From Acidobacteriota bacterium (GTDB taxonomy: Bacteria; Acidobacteriota; Terriglobia; Bryobacterales; Bryobacteraceae): a DNA stretch of 64,000 bases. Shown here piece by piece: positions 56,551 to 64,000 of this stretch. The translations under genes were made by a program, and so were the position numbers. Below the pieces are notes generated by a model. The model was not told where the DNA came from. It saw only the letters and a list, made by a program, of their open reading frames with translations, and did no database searches. Position 1 is the first letter of the stretch, and each line of letters begins with the position of its first letter. The DNA lies in the NCBI GenBank assembly GCA_018268715.1, contig JAFDVZ010000008.1, forward strand, positions 600,674 through 664,673, given 5' to 3'.

Positions 56551-57372
56551 TTACCTTGCCGACGGCTTGACCACGATCAGCGAGATGGCCGCCAATTGGT
56601 CCTCATAGCGCCGGAACAGACTTCGCATGCGGATCACGCGGGCACGCGCGACCGGTTTGCGCGCCACGTTGAGGGCGATTCGCATCGCGCCCAGCAAGCC
56701 TTCATCCTGAAGAACGCGCATGGGTTCGAGCAGATGCATCGGCGCCCGCCGTTCCTCGCGAACCTCAAATCCCGCGCCTTCCAGCAACCGCCGCCACTCT
56801 GCCCCGGTGATAGGCTGCACCCCAACATGGATCGCCAGGGAGAGTTCGCGTTGTATCGCCTGGCGAATTTCCGGGTCGATATCATCCGGCGTCAGACACA
56901 GCTCGTGGATGCCATAGCGCCCATTTGGCCGCAGGATTCGGAAGGCCTCTCTGGCGATGCGGGCCTTTTGTTCGGGCGTCTGCATGCTGAGCATGGCCTC
57001 GCCGTACACCACGGTCGCGGATTCCGGCGGCAGCCCCGTACTCTCGGCGCTTCCTTCGAGGCACCTGCAGTTCGGGCCATTCAGTCGCCGCCGCACGCTC
57101 ATGGCTGCCACGTGATCCCTTTCGATTGCGGTATAGCTGCGCGGTGACGCCGCCAGCGCCATCCGGGCCGTGAGGCCGAGGCCCGGCGCGAATTCCACAA
57201 TCTCATCCTTTACGCCGACATCCAGCGCGGAAAGCATCCAGCGGGTCAGTTCCAACCCGCCGGGACGCAGCACTCGCTTGCCCAGGCTGGCCAGCAGCCA
57301 GTGGCCCGGCTGGCGGTCTGTGGCGATGTCATGCCCGCTTGCCAGCCGAGGTGCAGTGATAGATTCTCCCAT
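56551..57372 (-). CDS. Class I SAM-dependent methyltransferase
   Basis: A 273-residue Rossmann-fold methyltransferase. The SAM site is EIVEFAPGLGLTARMAL, the acidic second motif YTAIERD, and the later strand has TVVYGEAMLSMQT and RILRPNGRYGIHEL. The C-terminal third is helical. The substrate is unknown; its position between a TonB receptor and an exported chelatase points to a small metal-binding molecule or tetrapyrrole. It starts 15 bp after the small upstream gene and ends 24 bp before the chelatase gene. Confidence 0.82.
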   Translation of the reverse strand: MGESITAPRLASGHDIATDRQPGHWLLASLGKRVLRPGGLELTRWMLSALDVGVKDEIVEFAPGLGLTARMALAASPRSYTAIERDHVAAMSVRRRLNGPNCRCLEGSAESTGLPPESATVVYGEAMLSMQTPEQKARIAREAFRILRPNGRYGIHELCLTPDDIDPEIRQAIQRELSLAIHVGVQPITGAEWRRLLEGAGFEVREERRAPMHLLEPMRVLQDEGLLGAMRIALNVARKPVARARVIRMRSLFRRYEDQLAAISLIVVKPSAR

Positions 57373-57387
57373 GGTCCATTCCCTCCT

Positions 57388-57819
57388 TCAGTCATGCAAT
57401 CGAACTGCAAGAACTCCCGGCGCTACCACCGTCGCCCTTCGAGGCTGTTCTCGCCTCCAATACCGCCGCTGCCGCAGGTCCTGCCTCCGGGCGAAGAGTA
57501 CGGCCCTGGTGAGCCATCCCATGGCGACGCCAGCGGCAGCCGCGCACACGTTCACCCCAGACAGGCTGGCTGCCGCCATGACGCGCCGAAAGCCACGGCG
57601 TCCTCCGTCAAGAGATGCCCGGAGTTCGACGGTTGTTAGCCGGAGCGCCGTACGGATGAAAAGCCGTGCGACAAAACAAATGGTCCGCATTAGCCAGCCA
57701 GGACAGTCGAGCGATTGTGGGGATGCTGCCAGCGCCGCCATCTTTGTACTGGAGTCCTCATCCAGCATTCGTCCCGGCGTCTCCAGCCAAGCTCTTCGAA
57801 TTGTGCTCCGCGTTCCCAT
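57388..57819 (-). CDS. Small protein between receptor and methyltransferase, unknown
   Basis: A 143-residue open frame, not recognised. It begins 3 bp after the receptor's stop and ends 15 bp before the methyltransferase start, spacing typical of an operon gene. A segment near residues 84-104 (SLSGVNVCAAAAGVAMGWL) could be a membrane helix; the rest is basic. Because no family is recognised and the Arg content is high, it could also be chance. Confidence 0.45.
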   Translation of the reverse strand: MGTRSTIRRAWLETPGRMLDEDSSTKMAALAASPQSLDCPGWLMRTICFVARLFIRTALRLTTVELRASLDGGRRGFRRVMAAASLSGVNVCAAAAGVAMGWLTRAVLFARRQDLRQRRYWRREQPRRATVVAPGVLAVRLHD

Positions 57820-57822
57820 TGG

Positions 57823-60123
57823 TCACTCCCCTCGAAAACGCCAGCGCAATCCCAACCGCCAGGTTCGTCCGTAGTCCGCACGATCGAACGCGGGCGTGGC
57901 CAGCGTGAGTTTCTGATCGCGGCTGTCTGCGATGTTGTCGATGGCAAGGAATGCTTGCAGGCCGCGCGGAAGTTTCTTCGAAGCGTACGCATCCCAGATC
58001 TGGTAGCCATAGCCATACGTCCCCTGTGCCGGATTGAGCGGCCAGCGACTGAAGAACGTTTCACGCACGTTGGCTAGCAGACCCCAGCGGGGGTAGTTGT
58101 AGTCCGCTTTGATATAGCCCTGGTGGCGGTGGCGCTGCGGCAGTGGAAGGCCTGTTGCGCGATCCTCGGCATCGAGAAACGTGTACGCCCCCCACAGTGC
58201 AACGTGCCGGGTCACCGCCACCTTCCCGTTCACCTCGACGCCCTGTGTGCGAGCACGATTCAGATTCAGGTAGATGTAGGTCACGCGGTTCAGCAGAGGG
58301 TTGAAGCTGAGCGGGACCCCGTAGGGCGCCAGCATTGCGGCCAGTTGATCCGCAGTCTGGGGAGTGCCCACCGAATAGGTGTCAATCAAGTTGTTGAGCG
58401 TGTTCCGGTATAGATTCAACCCAAATTGCCAACGGCGCTGTTGATAGCCGACGCCGGCAGAGATGCTCTCGCTGTTCTCAGGGCGCAGCGTCGGGTTGCC
58501 GATCACCTGATAGAAACTCGAGGGATTCGCGAACCGGTAGTAGAGTTGGCCGATGTCCGGCGCGCGGAAGCCCTTGCCGAACGATCCTCGTGCGACCCAA
58601 TGGTCCGTCAGGCGATAAACGACTCCTATCTTAGGGACCAGATGGTCACCGTAGAGAGAGTGGTGCTGGTAGCGCCCACCCAATGTGACCGTCAGTTTGC
58701 GAAACGGCTGGAGACGGTCTTGAAGCCAGATGTCATTTGTGGTCGCCTGCTGCCCCGCGTTGTCGCCGACGAGACGATTGGCCCCGCGATAGAGGTCCTG
58801 TGCCCACTCGACTCCGCCCTGAAGAAGTTGGCGCGCACCAAACTGGTGGGAAAGGGTCGCGTCCAGGCGGTGATACCGCTCATTGAGGTTCGCAAAACCA
58901 TAGCTGGGTGTATTTGTTCCAACCAGGTCGGTCTTGGAGTTTTCATCGTAGCGGGCAGTGTAGGCACGGGTCTGGAGCGTAGTGGCCGGAGTCAACAGGA
59001 AGTCACCGGTGACTGCGTACATCTGGTTGCTGTCATTGCTGGTTCCGAGCGTCAACCCCACGCTCGAATTCGTGAGGCCTGTCTGGTGATTGTGATAGGC
59101 CGTTGCGCTCATGCCGATTGCGGCCCGCTCGCTGAAGCTGTATCGAAGCTTGGTCAGGATGTCGTTCCGCGTGAAGTCGGGCCCGACCGTACTGGGATTG
59201 CCGGGCAGCAGGCCGTAGGAGTCTTGGCGATGGCTTTCCAGGTCCGTGAAGAAAGTGAGCTTCTTCCACCGAGCACCGAGATCGATGCGACCGTCCACAG
59301 CGCCGAGGGATCCGCCGGAAACAACCGCACCGAGACTGAGCGGTTCGGTTGGCTCCTTGGTGATCATGTTGATGACGCCACCAATCGCATCGGAGCCATA
59401 AAGCGCCGAAGCGGCCCCTTTGGCGACTTCAACTTGTTCCAGCTTGCCGACGTTTTGCCGGTTCAGGTTCACGTTTCCACTCTTGATTCCGCGGGCTCCC
59501 ACGACCGGCAGGCCGTCCTGCAACACCAGCACCTGCCGCGAGTCGATGCCCTGGATCTGCTCCCCGCCGACGGTCCCCGAGGAACCACTGCGGACCAGGA
59601 CGCCGGGGATCTCTGCCAGCACGTCGCTCACGCGCTCGTAGCCTGTGTCACGCATCTGCTCGCGCGTGACGGCCTCCACCTTGACCGGAGAGTCGACCTG
59701 GAGTTCTTCAACTCGGGAGCCCGAGACGACCGTTATTTCCTGGCTCACGCGCGCCACTCCAAGCTGGATCTCGGGCACCTTCACCTGCTGCGACATTCGA
59801 AGCTCGACGATCCGGGTTTCATTTGCCAGACCGGACGCCGAGATCGACAACAAGTAGCGGCCCTCGGGAAGATCTGTAAACGCGAAGTCGCCGGAATCGC
59901 TGGACACTTGCGTGCGAGAGAATCCAGTGAACGAATTTCGAAGAGACACAGAAGCCCGCGGCACCGCCAGGCCGCTGGCGTCACTGACGTGACCTTCCAC
60001 TCTCCCGCCGTCCACAGGGGGATGAGATGGGGTCGCTACCTGGGCGCTGAGGGATGCGCACAGGAGGATTGGCAGCATCAGCGCTGCACGTTTTGATGGG
60101 TTTGAAGCTCGGTTTCCAGCCAT
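57823..60123 (-). CDS. TonB-dependent receptor (siderophore, heme or cobalamin type)
   Basis: A 766-residue outer-membrane receptor. A signal peptide (to about 28) is followed by a carboxypeptidase-regulatory-like domain (VEGHVSDASGLAVPRASV), a TonB-box-like region near VSQEITVVSGSR, and a plug (YERVSDVLAEIPGVLVRSG, SALYGSDAIGGVINMITKEP). The barrel ends in WRLGLRWRFRGE. It follows the Fur-type gene by 184 bp. A Fur-controlled receptor ahead of a chelatase suggests import of an iron or tetrapyrrole compound. Confidence 0.88.
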   Translation of the reverse strand: MAGNRASNPSKRAALMLPILLCASLSAQVATPSHPPVDGGRVEGHVSDASGLAVPRASVSLRNSFTGFSRTQVSSDSGDFAFTDLPEGRYLLSISASGLANETRIVELRMSQQVKVPEIQLGVARVSQEITVVSGSRVEELQVDSPVKVEAVTREQMRDTGYERVSDVLAEIPGVLVRSGSSGTVGGEQIQGIDSRQVLVLQDGLPVVGARGIKSGNVNLNRQNVGKLEQVEVAKGAASALYGSDAIGGVINMITKEPTEPLSLGAVVSGGSLGAVDGRIDLGARWKKLTFFTDLESHRQDSYGLLPGNPSTVGPDFTRNDILTKLRYSFSERAAIGMSATAYHNHQTGLTNSSVGLTLGTSNDSNQMYAVTGDFLLTPATTLQTRAYTARYDENSKTDLVGTNTPSYGFANLNERYHRLDATLSHQFGARQLLQGGVEWAQDLYRGANRLVGDNAGQQATTNDIWLQDRLQPFRKLTVTLGGRYQHHSLYGDHLVPKIGVVYRLTDHWVARGSFGKGFRAPDIGQLYYRFANPSSFYQVIGNPTLRPENSESISAGVGYQQRRWQFGLNLYRNTLNNLIDTYSVGTPQTADQLAAMLAPYGVPLSFNPLLNRVTYIYLNLNRARTQGVEVNGKVAVTRHVALWGAYTFLDAEDRATGLPLPQRHRHQGYIKADYNYPRWGLLANVRETFFSRWPLNPAQGTYGYGYQIWDAYASKKLPRGLQAFLAIDNIADSRDQKLTLATPAFDRADYGRTWRLGLRWRFRGE

Positions 60124-60197
60124 GTTCCTTTCCCTTGAAAGCCCTGGCCGGCAGACCTACAATGAGAGAGGTCGCCAGCCTCCGGGTTGTCGATTCC

Positions 60198-60241
60198 CAG
60201 GTCCCTGTGGTGCTTCGCCAAAAGTCTGCCGCGGGGACCTG
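60198..60241. repeat. Inverted repeat in the receptor leader
   Basis: CAGGTCCC (60198-60205) and GGGACCTG (60234-60241) are exact complements with a 28-nt loop. They lie 75 bp upstream of the receptor start. The pairing could be an RNA hairpin or a protein site. No known riboswitch pattern fits. Confidence 0.35.
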
Positions 60242-60264
60242 CTTCGATTTCTCTTCCTCCTTAT

Positions 60265-60286
60265 TAGAGCCGCCAGTGCGGCCTCT
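60265..60286 (-). terminator. Hairpin after the Fur-type gene
   Basis: On the minus strand GGCCGC and GCGGCT pair around a short loop just after the Fur-type stop, with partly paired AGA/TCT flanks. A TAATAAG tail but no T run follows, so this is a weak terminator or attenuator before the receptor gene. Confidence 0.35.
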
Positions 60287-60307
60287 GTCTCCCTTCTACG
60301 CGCTCTC

Positions 60308-60763
60308 CTATCTTTTGTTGCTGTTGCGGCAGACGCTGCACCGGCCGCCCACCTCGAGCCTGGTCACGAGGATTTCAAACCCGGTTTGCTCGGTAATTTC
60401 CCTCTTGAGCTGCTCAAACAAGGGGCTGCTGAATTCCTCGACCTGACCGCACTGGAGGCAAGCCAGATGCACGTGATCCCGTTTGGGTTTGACCTCGTAG
60501 TAGTGCTTTTCGCCGTTCATGTGCATCAGATCGAGCTCATCGACAAGGCCGAACTTCTTCAGCTTTTCTATGGTCCTGTAGACGGTGGCCCGATCGATGC
60601 CTGGCTCTCGCTTTCGAGCCAGCGCGAGCAGCGACGAAACGTCCAGATGTTCCTTCGCTTCCTGCATGGTCTCGATCAACACTCGCCGTTGTGTGGTCAT
60701 GCGGACACCTTTCGATGTGAGCTCTTCGAGTAGCGATCGCCGGTCGGGAGCAGTCTGTTGCAT
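60308..60763 (-). CDS. Fur-family metal-responsive regulator
   Basis: A regulator of 151 residues from the ATG at 60763; an ATG at 60787 is possible but lies inside a palindrome. The winged helix contains GVRMTTQRRVLIETMQE and GIDRATVYRTIEKL. The dimer domain has HVHLACLQCGQVEEF and GRCSVCRNSNKR, with the two CxxC pairs of the structural zinc site. The sensor His/Glu residues are in YYEVKPKRDHVH. Three 7-1-7 palindromes lie just upstream, so it very probably controls itself and the receptor operon. Iron, zinc or peroxide as signal is open. Confidence 0.9.
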   Translation of the reverse strand: MQQTAPDRRSLLEELTSKGVRMTTQRRVLIETMQEAKEHLDVSSLLALARKREPGIDRATVYRTIEKLKKFGLVDELDLMHMNGEKHYYEVKPKRDHVHLACLQCGQVEEFSSPLFEQLKREITEQTGFEILVTRLEVGGRCSVCRNSNKR

Positions 60764-60771
60764 GTGCTTGT

Positions 60772-60786
60772 TGCGACTAAGTCGCA
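60772..60786. promoter_or_regulatory. Fur-type 7-1-7 palindrome, site 1
   Basis: TGCGACT-A-AGTCGCA, a perfect 7-1-7 inverted repeat. It overlaps the possible upstream start codon of the regulator, which argues for the start at 60763. Confidence 0.7.
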
Positions 60787-60803
60787 TCTAGAAGCCCAAA
60801 AAC

Positions 60804-60826
60804 TAGCTGCGAATCATTCGCAGCTA
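60804..60826. promoter_or_regulatory. Fur-type palindrome, site 2 (extended)
   Basis: TAGCTGCGAAT and ATTCGCAGCTA flank one C: a perfect 11-1-11 repeat with the 7-1-7 core TGCGAAT-C-ATTCGCA. It is the strongest of the three sites. Confidence 0.75.
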
Positions 60827-60882
60827 TGGGAGTCTCTAGTCCGAATTATGCCGGATTGCGTGATTCGGTGTCAATGGATTTC

Positions 60883-60897
60883 TGCAACTCAGTTGCA
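60883..60897. promoter_or_regulatory. Fur-type 7-1-7 palindrome, site 3
   Basis: TGCAACT-C-AGTTGCA, again perfect 7-1-7 and of the same pattern TGCRAMT-N-AKTYGCA as sites 1 and 2. It lies 86 bp before the end of the ATPase gene region and upstream of the regulator. Confidence 0.7.
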
Positions 60898-60987
60898 AAT
60901 CGGCTCCGGGTGGACATCCAACCGTCCCACGCTCGGTGCTCATCTCCTTCTCGGCGCACCCGGCTGGGTATCCCCCCGAAGAGCGGT

Positions 60988-62886
60988 TTACGTGTACGTG
61001 TTGTGTCGCCGAGGCAGCAGCCGCGCCGAGTTCAGGATGAACGTCATCTCGGATGCGACGTGGATGAAGGCGGCCATCAGGGGGTTGAGCAGACCGAATC
61101 CCGCCAGGACCATGCCTGCAGCGTCTACGGCGAGCGTCCCGGCGAAGTTCTGCCAGATCACGCGGCGCACCCGCCGTGCGATGCAAACTGTCTCGGCAAA
61201 CCGGAGAAGGTCGTTGCCTAGCAGCACTATATCGGCGCTCTCCCTCGCCACATCCGTACCCGAACCCATCGCGACACCGACGCTGGCCGCCACCAACGCC
61301 GGAGCGTCGTTGACGCCGTCGCCCACCACGGCGACCGTTCGTCTTTCATCTTTCACCAAGGAGGTGACACGCGCGAGCTTCTCTTCGGGCAGAACTTCGG
61401 CCGCAACTTCTACGATTCCAAGCTGCCGCGCAACATCCGCGGCCACTGCTTTGGAATCGCCGGTCACGAGGATGGCGCGCAGACCCATTCCAACCAGGTT
61501 GTCAATCGCCTTCCTGGCTTCGGGACGGACCGTGTCGGCGATTGCGATGACACCCCGAACCTGTTTCCCCCACGCGACAAACACGTCTGAGACGGCCTCG
61601 ACTCCATGGCAGCGAATCTCCGCCACCGACAAGCCTTGATCCTGCATCCAAGCTGAGTTGCCGACAAAAAAGGCCGTGCCATCGACATCGGCGGCAATGC
61701 CACGGCCCGGAGTGTAATGAAAATGCTTCGGGTCCTTTGCTAGACGGCCATTCTCCCGCGCATAGGCGACAATTGCTTTGCCGAGCGGGTGTTCGGAATG
61801 GAGTTCGGCGGCGGCCGCCGCCTCCAGGAGGCTCTCGACGCTCACTCCTGGCGCTGGAGTCACGCGCTGAACTTCAGGTCGGCCTAAGGTCAGCGTTCCG
61901 GTTTTGTCAAGCACAATCGTGTCGACTCGTCCCAGCGTCTCAAGATAAACCCCGCCTTTGATGATCGCTCCAAGCCGCGCGCAGCGACCGATGCCACCCA
62001 GGATGGCAAGCGGGGTTCCGGCTGCAATGCCGCAGGCGCCGGCCACAATAATGACCGAGATCGTCGAAACGATGTCGCGGCCAATGATGTAGGTGAGGGC
62101 GGCGGCGCCAAGCGCGAAGTAGACAAGATAGCGGGCCATTCGGTCGGCAAGTCTCTGCACAGGCGCGCGCAAGTGCTCAGCATGTTCAACGGCTTCGATG
62201 ATCTTGCCGTAGCTCGTATCCCTGCCTACGCGTTCCGTTCGAACTTCGAGAACGCCCGACTGATTGATGGAACCCGCGAAAACGCGGCCGTCAGCGCCCT
62301 TTTCGACCGGCATCGACTCACCCGTAATCTGCGATTCATCAACGAACGAATGGCCCGAGGTCACGACCCCATCCACCGGAATGCGTGCGCCGGGAGTAAC
62401 GAGAATGACCTCTCCGATGCGCAGTTCCTGTGAGGTAACGATCTGCACCGAACCTGACCGCCGGACGGACACTTCACGCGGCAGGAATTCGAGAAGATCA
62501 CGAATCGCCTTGCGCCCGCGGCCCACTGTCAGCCCTTCCAACAGTTCGGCCGCGAGCACAAAACAAGTGATGACCAGAGCCGTGAAAAGCTGTCCTATGG
62601 CCGCCGCCGCAGCGATGGCAATCGTCATAGACAGTTCCATCGTCATGCGCCGCTCGCCGACGTTGTCGAAAGCCTCCTTCCAAATCGGCCAGCCGCCGAC
62701 CACGAGCCCGAGAACACCGATGACACTAACTCGCTGAAATGGTTCCCAGACTCTGAACCAGACCGCCGCAGCAGCAGCCGCGACGAGAAGAATCCGGGCA
62801 GCATCCGGCCATTCGAAGGCGTGGTCGTGGTCGTGCGCGTGATCCGGCACATGCTCATGCACGCTTGCAGCCACAGTTTCCCTCAC
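60988..62886 (-). CDS. Heavy-metal P-type ATPase with ACG in place of the CPC motif
   Basis: A 632-residue P1B-like pump. The N-terminus is His-rich (HEHVPDHAHDHDH, about 10-22). The actuator TGES is at 188-191, the phosphorylated D327 is in VLDKTGT, the SEHPLGKA motif and GDGVND are present. In the metal-binding membrane helix the usual CPC is replaced by A284-C285-G286 (VAGACGIAAGTPLA). The metal is therefore unlikely to be bound as in copper or zinc pumps. The gene overlaps the start of transcription unit partner RcnR-like gene by 4 bp (ATGA), which suggests Ni/Co export. Confidence 0.88.
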   Translation of the reverse strand: MRETVAASVHEHVPDHAHDHDHAFEWPDAARILLVAAAAAAVWFRVWEPFQRVSVIGVLGLVVGGWPIWKEAFDNVGERRMTMELSMTIAIAAAAAIGQLFTALVITCFVLAAELLEGLTVGRGRKAIRDLLEFLPREVSVRRSGSVQIVTSQELRIGEVILVTPGARIPVDGVVTSGHSFVDESQITGESMPVEKGADGRVFAGSINQSGVLEVRTERVGRDTSYGKIIEAVEHAEHLRAPVQRLADRMARYLVYFALGAAALTYIIGRDIVSTISVIIVAGACGIAAGTPLAILGGIGRCARLGAIIKGGVYLETLGRVDTIVLDKTGTLTLGRPEVQRVTPAPGVSVESLLEAAAAAELHSEHPLGKAIVAYARENGRLAKDPKHFHYTPGRGIAADVDGTAFFVGNSAWMQDQGLSVAEIRCHGVEAVSDVFVAWGKQVRGVIAIADTVRPEARKAIDNLVGMGLRAILVTGDSKAVAADVARQLGIVEVAAEVLPEEKLARVTSLVKDERRTVAVVGDGVNDAPALVAASVGVAMGSGTDVARESADIVLLGNDLLRFAETVCIARRVRRVIWQNFAGTLAVDAAGMVLAGFGLLNPLMAAFIHVASEMTFILNSARLLPRRHNTYT

Positions 62887-63155
62887 TTCAGGTAAGCCTT
62901 CACTACTTCCACGAGTTCCTCAGCAGCTTTCTCCCGCTGGGCTGCAGCCGCCGGCTCAACGACGTGCACACGGATGTGGCCTTCCACAACTTCGGCCATC
63001 AGGCCGCTCACAGCGCCGCGAACGGAGGCAATCAGCCGAAGCACCTCGGCGCATCCGGATTCGGCTTCCAGCGCACGCTCCACCGCCTGGACCTGGCCAC
63101 GAATGCGCCGAACGCGGGCGATGAGCTTGGTTTTGTCGCGAATAGTGTGGGCCAT
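62883..63155 (-). CDS. RcnR-type Ni/Co-responsive regulator (CsoR/RcnR/FrmR family)
   Basis: A 90-residue all-helical regulator very like E. coli RcnR: it begins MAHTIRDKTKL and has IASVRGAVSGLM. The four RcnR metal ligands are all at the right places: H3, C35, H60 and H64. These bind Ni(II) or Co(II), and binding releases DNA. The stop overlaps the start of the P-type ATPase gene (ATGA), so one transcript makes both. A 12-2-12 palindrome ends 3 bp before its start codon; no ribosome site fits, so the mRNA may be leaderless. Confidence 0.9.
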   Translation of the reverse strand: MAHTIRDKTKLIARVRRIRGQVQAVERALEAESGCAEVLRLIASVRGAVSGLMAEVVEGHIRVHVVEPAAAAQREKAAEELVEVVKAYLK

Positions 63156-63158
63156 TGA

Positions 63159-63184
63159 GCATAGTATAGCCCGCTATACTATGC
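63159..63184. promoter_or_regulatory. Palindromic operator/promoter of the RcnR-ATPase unit
   Basis: GCATAGTATAGC (63159-63170) and GCTATACTATGC (63173-63184) are exact complements around CC. TATACT inside the repeat could be the -10 box on the minus strand, 10-12 bp before the start codon. The rest of 63185-63501 holds no gene I can support. Confidence 0.7.
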
Positions 63185-63501
63185 TTGCGGCTGACCAAAA
63201 GATCGCAGCCTCACCCCAGGGGACGAATGTCAGCAGGATCGCGGAGGGCAAGCGCTCCCGTTCCTCCCAGGGCCTTCGGCTGGGAGTCCGCATGGCAAGG
63301 CATGAAATACGCCCCAGGCTGTTGTCAATGTGGTGGTGTCACGTAGTGGCGTCGCTCCCCAACGTCTCTTCCAGGATGTCAGTCGGCGTCTTTTCCGTCA
63401 TTTCGCCTCCTCACTGATGATGCACTTCGGCCCAAGCTTCGACCCTTTCCATCAGCGCGCGCTGAAAACGCCCTCCCGGCGGACTGTCTGAGTCCATCAC
63501 G

Positions 63502-63888
63502 TCAGAGTTGAAGCCTCGTCTCTTTCACTTGAACAACCAATGCCGCACGCGCCCACGGGAATATCGCTCTGACGGCGTCAAAATGCGGCCCCGATGTTTG
63601 AAGCTCGGCGTCGCCCGCAATGCAGCAACCTCGCCCCGGCTTCCCCTGAGAGCCTAGCACCTGACGCGTGCCACAGAGCAACTCGACACGATTGTCACGC
63701 GCCAGATTCGCCTCCGTTCTGTGCATGCCGCCCACGGGAATTGTGAGCGTGTCATCCTCGACGCCCACCGCACGGACGTAGTCGCCCCAAGTGGCTACAA
63801 TATGAGGGCCCTCCAGTCCGGCCGTGGCGATTGCAATCCACTCCGTCTTGTCGATTACTTCTCGGCACACCCCTTCGATTTTCGTCAT
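63502..63888 (-). CDS. Pyridoxamine 5'-phosphate oxidase-fold flavin-binding protein
   Basis: A 128-residue split-beta-barrel protein. VIDKTEWIAIATAGLEGPHIVATWGDYV is the opening strand pair of the PNPOx-like fold (given by positions about 11-38), followed by LTIPVGGMHRTEANLARDNRVELL, where FMN would bind between subunits. A CC pair occurs at GRGCCIAG. AGGAGG lies 10 bp before the start. The reaction is unknown. It may be the second gene after the one entering from the right edge. Confidence 0.78.
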   Translation of the reverse strand: MTKIEGVCREVIDKTEWIAIATAGLEGPHIVATWGDYVRAVGVEDDTLTIPVGGMHRTEANLARDNRVELLCGTRQVLGSQGKPGRGCCIAGDAELQTSGPHFDAVRAIFPWARAALVVQVKETRLQL

Positions 63889-63954
63889 GGTTCAATCAAC
63901 CTCCTTTGTGACTCGACAACGAGTTCTCTCCTGCTCGGGGAATTGCCGGCAGCC

Positions 63955-64000
63955 TCAGAACGTCAGGGCCTTTTGTACTCCGGATCGGAGGCTGGCGATC
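63955..64000 (-). CDS. Possible 3' end of an upstream gene (cut by the window)
   Basis: On the minus strand an open frame enters from the right edge, reads ASLRSGVQKALTF and stops at 63955-63957. It lies 67 bp upstream of the PNPOx-like gene. Too little is visible for identification. Confidence 0.3.
   Translation of the reverse strand, partial: IASLRSGVQKALTF

Noticed and set aside
58426..60096. A 556-codon plus-strand frame opposite the TonB receptor
   Set aside because: Shadow frame; composition is Arg/Leu/Val mixed with no domain, while the receptor is complete.
60124..60307. Possible cobalamin riboswitch in the receptor leader
   Set aside because: A GGTCTGCCGG stretch recalls the B12 box, but the conserved core and the order of elements do not fit. 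Only an inverted repeat is reported.
63185..63417. Short plus-strand open frame to the right of the RcnR-type operator
   Set aside because: No ribosome site, no recognised family and a composition like non-coding DNA; not supported as a gene.

Overview
The window looks like a high-GC chromosome segment from an acidobacterium of the Solibacter/Bryobacter type (Bryobacterales). The basis is gene content. A CotH-like protein ends in the Solibacter-type C-terminal domain (TIGR03437). There is a PadR regulator coupled to a MacB-like permease of the acidobacterial ADOP kind, and a carboxypeptidase-regulatory-domain TonB receptor of the Oar type. Several Tat-exported sugar isomerases, dehydrogenases and amidohydrolases are also present. 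The assignment is an inference from families, not from a marker gene.

Left part, about 1-42.3 kb, is ordinary acidobacterial chromosome. It carries a KdpD-type Usp fragment, an enolase-superfamily enzyme, an alpha-toroid-like lipoprotein, an orphan Cas6-like protein and a sialidase-like protein. An exported xanthine-dehydrogenase-type operon (9318 down to 5331) and the PadR/ADOP pair follow. Then come an ANTAR protein, an Oar-like receptor, a broken sulfatase-like gene, the CotH/Soli_cterm protein and a sugar isomerase. A probable copper-uptake cluster (25555 down to 22265) contains a Cys-rich protein, an OprC-like receptor and a CcmH-like protein. GH3, PurS, UvrB and bacterioferritin follow. 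A KimA-like APC transporter sits behind a clear c-di-AMP (ydaO) riboswitch. A run of sugar-related oxidoreductase, isomerase, amidohydrolase, GH27 and glycosyltransferase genes closes this part.

At 42362-42411 lies only the 3' half of a tRNA-Pro(CGG) gene, broken at the anticodon stem. This is what an integrative element leaves at its distal end. Given its orientation, everything to the right, at least 21.6 kb, is inferred to be an inserted island that continues past the window.

The island starts with a PIN-type toxin-antitoxin pair and an enolase C-terminal fragment. Next is a nested transposon: an IS3-family element (44638-50335) with 34-bp inverted ends and a RepB-type primase gene on its opposite strand. 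It is interrupted in its orfA by an IS21-family element (44821-48236) flanked by an exact 6-bp target duplication. Then follow a reactive-sulfur operon (ArsR-rhodanese, cysteine desulfurase, SQR-like, DsrE) and a nucleoside phosphorylase. Two decayed copies of the same beta-rich gene bracket this block. A Fur-family regulator with three 7-1-7 palindromes precedes a TonB receptor, a small protein, a methyltransferase and an exported CbiX-like chelatase. A RcnR-type sensor with the H3/C35/H60/H64 ligands is coupled to a P-type ATPase whose CPC motif is replaced by ACG. A PNPOx-fold protein ends the window.

The most unusual finds are the IS3 element with a primase passenger, the riboswitch-controlled KimA-like gene, the Fur-linked exported chelatase cluster, the ACG-motif ATPase with its RcnR-like partner, and the orphan Cas6. 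No rRNA, complete tRNA or CRISPR array was seen.
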